From NCBI GenBank assembly GCA_023228995.1, contig JALOAD010000060.1, positions 1-19,791 of the forward strand: DNA of 19,791 nucleotides, in the 5' to 3' direction. The position numbers and the translations under genes are program-made. The notes under the pieces were generated by a model that had not been told where the DNA came from, made no database searches, and was given only the letters and a program-made list of their open reading frames with translations. The DNA comes from JALOAD01 sp023228995 [NCBI: Candidatus Muiribacterium halophilum]. Its GTDB lineage: Bacteria; Muiribacteriota; Muiribacteriia; Muiribacteriales. Below, piece after piece: positions 6,623 to 12,347 of the stretch (the first letter of the stretch is position 1; each line of letters starts with the position of its first letter).

Positions 6623-7267
6623 ATGCATTTTGGAGAAAAGTTATCAATTTTGCTTAAACAAAAAAGAATGACTCAGAAATCTCTTGCAGATGAGCTGAAA
6701 GTTAATGTACAAGCAATTAATAGATATATAAAATCTAGTAGGCAACCTAGATTAGATTTTATTAAAAAAGTTGCAAAATGTTTGGGTGTTCCAGTTTCGT
6801 ATTTTGTTAATGATTATGCAGAAGTTGCAGTTGATAAAGAAGAAAATAAAGTTACTGATTATACAAGACTTCGTGTTATAGGGCATGTTCCTGCTAATAT
6901 GGATATTGATGATATTGGTGATTATATGGATGAAATCTATATACACAAAAGATTTCTTAAAAACCAAAAAATGGTTCATGCATTGAGAGCTAATAATAGT
7001 GATATGGCTTCAATAATAGAAGAGGAAGATTATATTGTGGTATGTGTAATGCCAGAATACAAAAACAATGATATTGTTGTTATTCGAAATAGAAAGACAG
7101 GTGAATTATGTATAAGAATTTATGTTAAAGCAGATAATAGCGTTGCTTTTGTAGCGAAAAATCCATATCTTGGTGCAATAATTGTTAGTTATAAAGAATT
7201 AATTGCTGATATTGCTGAATATTATATAGTTGGTAAGGTAACTTATCAGGTGAGATTGCACGATTAA
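6623..7267 (+). CDS. CI/LexA-like transcriptional repressor with degenerate S24 peptidase domain
   Basis: A 214-residue DNA-binding regulator. Residues 3-60 form an Xre-type HTH (MTQKSLADELKVNVQAINRY). Residues about 84-211 have the layout of the S24 (LexA/CI) latent protease domain, ending in the usual IVGKVTYQVR. Residues needed for self-cleavage appear changed: the cleavage dipeptide Ala-Gly is A91-N92, the GDSM box reads NSDM (125-128) so Asp occupies the serine position, and the TxKR lysine is R165. It probably dimerises but does not cleave itself, so RecA-triggered release is unlikely. The start is ATG 6623 behind GTGGAGGG. An in-frame ATG at 6593 lacks a ribosome site. There are no phage genes nearby; the target may be itself or the divergent deacetylase. 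Confidence 0.87.
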   Translation: MHFGEKLSILLKQKRMTQKSLADELKVNVQAINRYIKSSRQPRLDFIKKVAKCLGVPVSYFVNDYAEVAVDKEENKVTDYTRLRVIGHVPANMDIDDIGDYMDEIYIHKRFLKNQKMVHALRANNSDMASIIEEEDYIVVCVMPEYKNNDIVVIRNRKTGELCIRIYVKADNSVAFVAKNPYLGAIIVSYKELIADIAEYYIVGKVTYQVRLHD

Positions 7268-7274
7268 AAAAAAT

Positions 7275-7303
7275 TTGACAATGTTATGTTTTTTTTGTAA
7301 AAT
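7275..7303 (+). promoter_or_regulatory. Promoter of the tRNA cluster
   Basis: A perfect TTGACA (7275-7280), 17-bp spacer and TAAAAT (7298-7303). The start should fall about 10 nt before the first tRNA-Ser. The four tRNAs are separated by short spacers (12-32 nt) and probably share this promoter. Confidence 0.75.
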
Positions 7304-7320
7304 ACAAACGCTATCCTAGC

Positions 7321-7410
7321 GGAGAGATGTCCGAACTGGCTAAGGAGCCGGACTTGAAATCCGGTACGCGCGTGAGCGCAGTTAGGGTTCGAGTCCCTAT
7401 CTCTCCGCCA
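7321..7410 (+). tRNA. tRNA-Ser (anticodon TGA)
   Basis: A class II tRNA of 90 nt. The acceptor stem is GGAGAGA with TCTCTCC, the anticodon stem CCGGA/TCCGG carries the loop CTTGAAA, and the long variable arm has ACGCGC and GCGCAGT flanking a GTGA loop. The discriminator is G and CCA is encoded at 7408-7410. Confidence 0.97.
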
Positions 7411-7442
7411 TTTTTTTTATTCTTATAATATGTGTTTTTTTT

Positions 7443-7534
7443 GGAGAGATGGCCGAGTGGCCGAAGGCGCTCGCCTGCTAAGCGAGTAAACGACTAAAAT
7501 TGTTTCGAGGGTTCAAATCCCTCTCTCTCCGCCA
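7443..7534 (+). tRNA. tRNA-Ser (anticodon GCT)
   Basis: A class II tRNA with the same acceptor stem as its neighbours (GGAGAGA/TCTCTCC). The anticodon stem CTCGC/GCGAG has the loop CTGCTAA. The long variable arm (AACGAC...GTTTCG region) is typical of serine tRNAs. The discriminator is G and CCA ends at 7534. Confidence 0.97.
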
Positions 7535-7546
7535 CTTAAAATGTAT

Positions 7547-7623
7547 GCGCCTGTAGCTCAGCTGGATAGAGCGCCGGATTGCGGATCCGTAGGTCGGTGG
7601 TTCAAATCCACTCAGGCGTACCA
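7547..7623 (+). tRNA. tRNA-Arg (anticodon GCG)
   Basis: A class I tRNA of 77 nt with acceptor GCGCCTG/CAGGCGT (G1-U72), D arm GCTC/GAGC, anticodon loop TTGCGGA and T arm GGTGG/CCACT. CCA is encoded. The anticodon at 7581-7583 is GCG, reading CGC and CGU. Bacteria normally use ACG modified to ICG by TadA, so this is unusual. The first anticodon-stem pair (7574-7590) is a C/T mismatch; the other four pair. Confidence 0.93.
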
Positions 7624-7647
7624 GAAATTGATTGTTATTTTCTATTC

Positions 7648-7740
7648 GGAGAGATGTCTGAGCTGGTTTAAGGAGCACGCCTGGAAAGCGTGTATACGGG
7701 GAAACTCGTATCGAGGGTTCGAATCCCTCTCTCTCCGCCA
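7648..7740 (+). tRNA. tRNA-Ser (anticodon GGA)
   Basis: A class II tRNA of 93 nt with acceptor GGAGAGA/TCTCTCC, anticodon stem CACGC/GCGTG and loop CTGGAAA. The variable arm is TACGGG/CTCGTA with a GAAA-type loop. CCA is encoded at 7738-7740. It is the last tRNA of the cluster. Confidence 0.97.
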
Positions 7741-7789
7741 TAAATTCAAAAAATCATTTTTTGTAATTTTTCCAATATAATTAAAAAGT

Positions 7790-7935
7790 AGATAAAGAAA
7801 TATCAATTTATCGGACCACATGTAATTTTAAATCCTATAAAATTACATCTTACGATGTTCGACCTTGCAATACTTCCGTATATTGCATATTTTATAACGG
7901 TCTCCATAGTTCCTTAAAATTAATTTTCTTTATCT
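7790..7935. ncRNA. Candidate structured RNA or palindromic element, strand unknown
   Basis: Four nested or adjacent helices can be drawn. A closing stem pairs AGATAAAGAAA (7790-7800) with TTTCTTTATCT (7925-7935). An inner stem pairs GGACC (7813-7817) with GGTCT (7899-7903). Hairpin ATGTAATTTTA/TAAAATTACAT (7820-7848) has 11 bp and a 7-nt loop, and hairpin TGCAATA/TATTGCA (7866-7887) has 7 bp. The arrangement is cloverleaf-like. I match it to no known RNA family. In sequence this AT-rich some helices could arise by chance, and a remnant of a mobile palindromic element is an alternative. Confidence 0.3.
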
Positions 7936-8161
7936 TTTGATTAAAATACAAAATCTTTTAGTGTTTTTAATTAAATTTCTATAAAGCCTGTAAGGAAGCA
8001 AAATACAAGAATTAATTTATGACAAATTTAATAAAAAATAATACAATAAAGCTTAATAGAAAAAGCAAAAAACTTTTCACAAATTTTTGCTTCTATAAGT
8101 TGTGCTATTTAATCAGAGGGTTCAATTGCTGTCAGATATATTTTTCCCTTTTAAAAAAATC

Positions 8162-8190
8162 TTAATAATTGTATAATATTCTTATATGAT
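8162..8190 (+). promoter_or_regulatory. Possible tag promoter
   Basis: TTAATA (8162-8167), 17-bp spacer, TATGAT (8185-8190). A perfect TATAAT also sits at 8172-8177 but without a good -35. Either would give a short leader ending in AAGGA (8206-8210). Confidence 0.35.
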
Positions 8191-8215
8191 AAACTGAATT
8201 TATATAAGGATTTTT

Positions 8216-8809
8216 GTGAATATTATGGCTGTGCTTTGTGATGATGGTAAAAAACGATGTTTTGGTTATAAAAAAGGTCAGAAAATTTATGCTGATTATC
8301 ATGATAATGAATGGGGTATTCCTGTATTTGATGATAAAAAGTTATTTGAAATGCTTGTTTTAGAAGGTGCTCAAGCTGGTCTTAGCTGGGAAACTGTTTT
8401 AAAAAAAAGAGATGGTTATAGGAGAGTTTTTTTTTATTTTGATGTTAAAAAAGTTTGTAAAATGACTGACTCTGAGCTTGAAATGATTTTAAAGGATAAG
8501 TCTATAATTCGTAATAGAAGAAAAGTTTTTTCGGCTCGTAATAATGCTTGTGTTTTTATAAAAATTCAAAATGAGTTTAAAAGTTTTTCTAATTATTTGT
8601 GGAATTTTGTTGATAATAAACCAATTAAAAATAATTGGAATTTTTCAGAAAATGTTCCTGTAAAGACCGAATTAAGCGATAAAATCTCAAAAGATCTTAA
8701 AAAAAGAGGTATGTCTTTTGTTGGTTCTACTATTATTTATTCTTATATGCAGGCGATTGGTATGGTTAATGATCATACAAAAGATTGCTGTTGTTACAAT
8801 AGAGACTAG
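8216..8809 (+). CDS. tag: DNA-3-methyladenine glycosylase I (Tag)
   Basis: Excises 3-methyladenine from alkylated DNA as the first step of base excision repair. The 197-residue protein matches the family length (about 190). Signature segments are RCFGY followed by YADYHDNEWG (25-34), EGAQAGLSWETVL (50-62) with the catalytic glutamate equivalent E50, and MVNDHTKDC near the C-terminus. C15, H29 and the terminal H and C are the expected zinc ligands. The start is GTG 8216, five bases after AAGGA; ATG 8225 is in frame but more distant. It stands alone between two tRNA-Ser loci, in the place where Firmicutes often carry tadA. The extra Cys-Cys next to the last zinc ligand (DCCCY) is a small oddity. 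Confidence 0.95.
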   Translation: MNIMAVLCDDGKKRCFGYKKGQKIYADYHDNEWGIPVFDDKKLFEMLVLEGAQAGLSWETVLKKRDGYRRVFFYFDVKKVCKMTDSELEMILKDKSIIRNRRKVFSARNNACVFIKIQNEFKSFSNYLWNFVDNKPIKNNWNFSENVPVKTELSDKISKDLKKRGMSFVGSTIIYSYMQAIGMVNDHTKDCCCYNRD

Positions 8810-8837
8810 TTTTTTTGCAATTTTATATTTATAGAGC

Positions 8838-8866
8838 TTGATTTAATGAGCAATCTATTTTATAAT
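8838..8866 (+). promoter_or_regulatory. Promoter of tRNA-Ser(CGA) and probably SRP RNA
   Basis: TTGATT (8838-8843), 17-bp spacer, perfect TATAAT (8861-8866). The predicted start is about 8873. A 10-bp hairpin, TTGGTTATTA with TAATAATCAA and a TTTT loop (8877-8900), would form at the very 5' end of the transcript, before the tRNA at 8921. The SRP RNA starts only 16 nt after the tRNA with no promoter of its own visible. Confidence 0.6.
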
Positions 8867-8920
8867 CACATTGAAATTGGTTATTATTTTTAATAATCAA
8901 ATTATGATTTAATCAGCAAT

Positions 8921-9014
8921 GGAGAGATGACCGAGATGGTCGAAGGTGCTCGACTCGAAATCGAGTAGGCGATTAATAGTTGCCTCGAGAGTTCGAATCT
9001 CTCTCTCTCCGCCA
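8921..9014 (+). tRNA. tRNA-Ser (anticodon CGA)
   Basis: A class II tRNA of 94 nt with acceptor GGAGAGA/TCTCTCC, anticodon stem CTCGA/TCGAG and loop CTCGAAA. The long variable arm lies between GGCGATT and TTGCCTC. CCA ends at 9014. It completes the set of serine tRNAs TGA, GCT, GGA and CGA found in this window. Confidence 0.97.
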
Positions 9015-9030
9015 AAAAAAATTATTATTT

Positions 9031-9299
9031 GGTCGTGCTAGCTGGGGAGATAGCGGTGCCCTGTAACCTGCAATCCGCTATAGCAGGGGTGAGCTCCTGA
9101 CTGAGGCTGTTTTATTTCGAGGCAGGCTTTGTCAAGTGGTGTTGATTATCGGGTCTTATGCAACAGAAACCTATGAACCTCGTCAGGTCCGGAAGGAAGC
9201 AGCGATAAGTGGGAATTTTTGTGTGCCATAAGGATGCCTGATAGGAGCTAACTGATAAAGTATCGCTCGGGGTAAACTGTCGAAGAAGGGTGCACGGCC
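9031..9299 (+). ncRNA. ffs: SRP RNA, long bacterial form with Alu domain (scRNA/6S-like class)
   Basis: The scaffold of the signal recognition particle, which binds Ffh and targets nascent membrane proteins. The ends pair: GGTCGTGC (9031-9038) with GCACGGCC (9292-9299). The Alu part contains AGCGGTGCCCTGTAACCTGC and CAATCCGCT, almost as in Bacillus subtilis scRNA. The Ffh-binding helix 8 has GTCAGGTCCGGAAGGAAGCA with its GGAA tetraloop near 9191-9194, and GAGCTAACTG and GGGTGCACGG at the 3' side also match. At 269 nt it equals the Bacillus form rather than the 114-nt E. coli 4.5S RNA. dnaX starts 15 nt after its 3' end. Confidence 0.97.
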
Positions 9300-9314
9300 T
9301 TTTATACAAATAAA

Positions 9315-10889
9315 ATGAATCTATATAGAAAATACAGACCACAAACTTTTTCAGACATGGTACAGCAGGATTTTGCTGTGCAAACAATAAAAAATTCTCT
9401 TATATCAAGAAGAGTTGCTCATGCTTATATTTTTAGTGGACCAAGAGGTACTGGAAAGACTTCGCTTGCTAAAATATTTGCTAAAGCATTGAACTGTCTT
9501 GATAATTCTACCTATGAACCATGTAATAAATGTAAAAATTGTGATGATTTTAATAATGGTAAATATATGGATTATTTTGAAATAGATGCTGCATCTAATG
9601 GTAAAGTAGATGAGATGAGAGATCTTATTGAAAAAGTAAAATATGTTCCTTCTCAGGGTAAATATAAGATTTATGTTCTTGATGAGGCTCATATGCTAAC
9701 AACCGGAGCTTCTAATGCTTTTCTTAAAACTCTTGAAGAACCTCCAGCTCATGTTATTTTTATGCTTGCAACTACAGAACCGCATAAAATTCTTAATACT
9801 ATTCGTTCAAGATGTCAGTTTTTTGAATTTCACAGATTAAGTATTCCAAATATTCAAAATAGACTTAAATTTGTTTGCGAAAAAGAAAAAATTAAAATTA
9901 CTGATGAAGCTTTGACATATATTTCGTATATTTCTGAAGGTGGTATGAGAGATGCTTTGAGTATTCTTGATCAATTATGGTCTTTTTCTGATTCTGCAAT
10001 TGATATTAATGTTATTAATAAAGTTTTTGGAACTGCTGGTTATTCAAGAGTTCTTGAATTTTTAAAAGTGGTTTCTAAAAAGAATTTTAACGAGCTTTTA
10101 GAGTGGACAAATAAAATATATGAAGAAGGTTCAGATTTTAGTATTTTTATTGAAGATTGTCTTAAAGTTTGTAAAGAAATACTTTATTATAAATGGAATC
10201 GTTCAGGAAAGATTATACCTTTTCTTGCAAATGATATGGATAAAGTAAATGAACTTTCTGAAGATTCAGTTTATGAAATATTAAAAATTCTTAATCAGGA
10301 ATATTATAATATCAAAAAAAGTGAAGATCAAAAAATAGCTCTTGAACTTTGTATTTTTAGAACTTTTCAAAAAAAAGACACAGAAATACCTGAAAAAAAA
10401 GAGATTGTTAAAAGAGCTTTATATACTGAAACTGTAAAAAGTAATAAAAATGAAGATAATAAAGTTGTTGAAAATAAAAAGACTGAACTTGATGAATTAA
10501 CTGTAAAAAATTCTTGGGATATTATAATTCAAAAAATTGATAATAAAAGTAAATTTATTGCGAGTTGTTTGAAATTTTCAGAAGTATCGTATAAAGATGA
10601 AATTATAACAGTAACATTTGAGAAAGAATTTGAATTTCATTATAACAAAGTAAAAAATTCTTCTAAAATAATACTTGATGAATTTAAAAATCTTTTGGGT
10701 TCATCTTTAAATCTTGAATTTAGATTAAACGAAAAAAGTATTTCTGATATTGAGGTTGATTCAAAAAAAGACGAAAAAAAAGTTAAAGATAATGATAATA
10801 TGAATAATATTATTGAAAATAATGAATATCTTCAAAAGGTAGTAAGTAAAATTAAAATTAAAAGCATTACTAAAATTAAGGAGGACTAA
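9315..10889 (+). CDS. dnaX: DNA polymerase III subunit tau (and possibly gamma)
   Basis: The clamp-loader ATPase that loads the beta clamp at the replication fork. The 524-residue protein has the AAA+ core at the N-terminus: Walker A GPRGTGKT (42-49), four zinc cysteines (C61, C70, C73, C76), Walker B VLDEAH (121-126) and the RSRC arginine-finger motif (164-167). Domain III runs to about residue 350, followed by a charged linker and a tau-like C-terminal domain. No Shine-Dalgarno is visible before ATG 9315, only 15 nt past the SRP RNA. Two A8 runs (10369-10376, 10393-10400) lie just after domain III; a -1 slip at either meets a stop within a few codons, which would give a gamma-like product. 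The stop overlaps the ybaB start. Confidence 0.98.
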   Translation: MNLYRKYRPQTFSDMVQQDFAVQTIKNSLISRRVAHAYIFSGPRGTGKTSLAKIFAKALNCLDNSTYEPCNKCKNCDDFNNGKYMDYFEIDAASNGKVDEMRDLIEKVKYVPSQGKYKIYVLDEAHMLTTGASNAFLKTLEEPPAHVIFMLATTEPHKILNTIRSRCQFFEFHRLSIPNIQNRLKFVCEKEKIKITDEALTYISYISEGGMRDALSILDQLWSFSDSAIDINVINKVFGTAGYSRVLEFLKVVSKKNFNELLEWTNKIYEEGSDFSIFIEDCLKVCKEILYYKWNRSGKIIPFLANDMDKVNELSEDSVYEILKILNQEYYNIKKSEDQKIALELCIFRTFQKKDTEIPEKKEIVKRALYTETVKSNKNEDNKVVENKKTELDELTVKNSWDIIIQKIDNKSKFIASCLKFSEVSYKDEIITVTFEKEFEFHYNKVKNSSKIILDEFKNLLGSSLNLEFRLNEKSISDIEVDSKKDEKKVKDNDNMNNIIENNEYLQKVVSKIKIKSITKIKED

Positions 10890-11230
10890 TGAGTAAATTT
10901 GGTGGATTTGGCGGTGGCGGTATGGATATGGGTAAACTTATGAAACAGGCACAGAAAATGCAAAAAGATATGGCAAAAGCTCAGGAAGAACTTAAAACTA
11001 AAGTAGTTGAAGGTACTTCTGGTGGCGGTATGATAAAAATTTCTATGAATGGAGATTATGAAATAATAGAAGTTAAAATAGAAAAAGATGTTGTTGACCC
11101 TGATGATGTTGAAATGCTTCAAGATCTTGTTGCAGCTGCTTTAAATGATGCTGTTAATAAAGTAAAAGATACAAGCAATAGTGAAATGTCAAAACTTACT
11201 GGTGGTATGAAAATTCCGGGACTTTTCTAA
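10889..11230 (+). CDS. ebfC: YbaB/EbfC family nucleoid-associated protein
   Basis: A small DNA-binding dimer of 113 residues, the usual family length. After a glycine-rich start ([11 protein letters not shown]) comes the amphipathic helix [19 protein letters not shown] (17-35), then the strand core with [20 protein letters not shown] and [10 protein letters not shown], and a C-terminal helix ending [13 protein letters not shown], all standard for the family. It sits between dnaX and recR, the most conserved neighbourhood of this gene. Its ATG overlaps the dnaX TAA by one base, with an AAGGAGG ribosome site inside the end of dnaX (10878-10884), so translation is probably coupled. It is thought to shape chromosome structure; its exact role is unsettled. 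Confidence 0.96.
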   Translation: MSKFGGFGGGGMDMGKLMKQAQKMQKDMAKAQEELKTKVVEGTSGGGMIKISMNGDYEIIEVKIEKDVVDPDDVEMLQDLVAAALNDAVNKVKDTSNSEMSKLTGGMKIPGLF

Positions 11231-11826
11231 TGTCAGAAAACCTTATTCTGAAAAGACTTGTGTCTGAGTTTTCAAAACTCCCGTCAGTTGGTAAAAAAAC
11301 TGCACAAAGGCTTGCTTATTATATATTATCGCAGGAAAAAGAAAAAGCTCTCGCTTTAGCTTATTCAATTATTGATGCAAGAGAAAAAATTTCTTTTTGT
11401 GAAAACTGTTTTAATTATACAGATAATGAACTTTGTGATTTATGTCAGAATAATGGTAGGAAAAATGGTATTTTATGCGTTGTTGAATCGCCTAGAGAAA
11501 TTGAAATAATTGAATCAACAAGAGAATTTTTTGGAAGATATCATGTTCTTCATGGACTTATATCTCCACTTAAGGGAATAAGCCCAAATGATATTCGTTT
11601 GCGGGAATTAATTGCAAGAATAACTAAAGAAAATATTGAAGAAGTCATTATAGCTCTTGATTTTTCTGTTGAAGCTGATGCTACTTCATTGTATATTTCT
11701 AGACTTCTGAAACCTTCAGGAATAAATATAACAAGACTTGCACCAGGAATACCTGCTGGAGCATCTTTGGAGTATGCTGATACTGCAACATTAACTCAGG
11801 CTATTAAAGGAAGAATTTCAATATGA
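11230..11826 (+). CDS. recR: Recombination protein RecR
   Basis: Works with RecO (and RecF) to load RecA at gaps and breaks. The 198-residue protein has the full family layout: N-terminal helix-hairpin-helix region with LPSVGKKTAQRLAY (17-30), C4 zinc finger (C57, C60, C69, C72), Toprim domain starting CVVESPREI with E86, and the C-terminal ITRLAPGIPAGASLEYAD (167-184). One region is atypical: where most RecR have NPTVEGEAT this one reads DFSVEADAT (144-152). The ATG overlaps the ybaB TAA by one base, and the TGA overlaps the next ATG by four bases. Confidence 0.97.
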   Translation: MSENLILKRLVSEFSKLPSVGKKTAQRLAYYILSQEKEKALALAYSIIDAREKISFCENCFNYTDNELCDLCQNNGRKNGILCVVESPREIEIIESTREFFGRYHVLHGLISPLKGISPNDIRLRELIARITKENIEEVIIALDFSVEADATSLYISRLLKPSGINITRLAPGIPAGASLEYADTATLTQAIKGRISI

Positions 11827-12347
11827 ATAGAAGTAAAATAACATTAATGCTTGAAATTTCTATAGCAGCAGCAATAGCAATAGTATTAAGTCGATTAAGA
11901 ATATATAAATTACCTTATGGTGGCTCTGTAAGTTTGGAATTATTTCCAATCGTTTATATTTCTTTTAAAAGAGGAATTAGTGCAGGTTTATTTACAGGAA
12001 TGCTTCATGCAATATTATCAATGATTTTTATAGAAAATGCTATAATAACATTTTTTCAACCTGTACTAGATTATTTTGTTCCATCAATGGTTATTGCAAT
12101 TTGCGGATTTGGTTATAAAAAAGGTCTTTATGTTAAAGAATTTTTATTTTTTATTGCTATGATATTAAACTTTTTATCTCATTTTTTATCAGGTTTTTTA
12201 TATTATGGACAATATGCTTCACAAGGACAGTCAAAATATTTGTATTCTGCAATATATAATATTTCCTATACATTACCTTCTGCTATTGCAATTAGTATAA
12301 TAATTTATATTTTTGAGAGAAAAAAGATATTTGAATTTAGTAAATAA
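11823..12347 (+). CDS. thiT: Thiamine ECF transporter substrate-binding subunit, ThiT family
   Basis: An integral membrane S component that binds thiamine and would pair with an ECF module (EcfA, EcfA', EcfT) encoded elsewhere. The 174-residue protein has about six hydrophobic segments and hallmark pieces of ThiT: PYGGSVSLELFPIVYISFKR (31-50), the FTGMLHAI segment, PVLDYFVPSMV (80-90) and the late LSHFLSGFLYYGQYASQGQ (118-136) with YNISYTLP. It lacks a local TPP riboswitch and overlaps recR by four bases (ATGA), so its expression is apparently tied to dnaX-recR rather than to thiamine. Transport of a related compound is possible. Confidence 0.85.
   Translation: MNRSKITLMLEISIAAAIAIVLSRLRIYKLPYGGSVSLELFPIVYISFKRGISAGLFTGMLHAILSMIFIENAIITFFQPVLDYFVPSMVIAICGFGYKKGLYVKEFLFFIAMILNFLSHFLSGFLYYGQYASQGQSKYLYSAIYNISYTLPSAIAISIIIYIFERKKIFEFSK

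Larger units (their letters stand above)
7741..8215. other. 475-bp non-coding gap with inverted repeats
   Basis: No gene is credible here. It contains a multi-helix inverted-repeat element (7790-7935, listed separately); an interrupted hairpin at 8052-8099, with GCAAAAA/TTTTTGC inside TAGAA/TTCTA and CTTA/TAAG; the inverted copy of TCTGACAGCAATT (8124-8136); and the promoter and ribosome site of tag. Confidence 0.6.

Noticed and set aside
6623-7267. Prophage region around the CI-like repressor
   Set aside because: No integrase, Cro, structural or lysis genes are nearby; the neighbours are a deacetylase and tRNAs. tRNA genes are common integration sites but no attachment-site duplication was seen.
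7478-7780. ORFs on both strands across the tRNA cluster
   Set aside because: The peptides (EGFEPSIRVS, PVAQLDRAPDCG) are classic translations of tRNA genes, not proteins.
7790-8140. CRISPR array or integron attC-like cluster
   Set aside because: The inverted repeats are all different and there is no regular repeat-spacer pattern.
9112-9387. 91-codon minus-strand ORF
   Set aside because: It is antisense to the SRP RNA and the start of dnaX.
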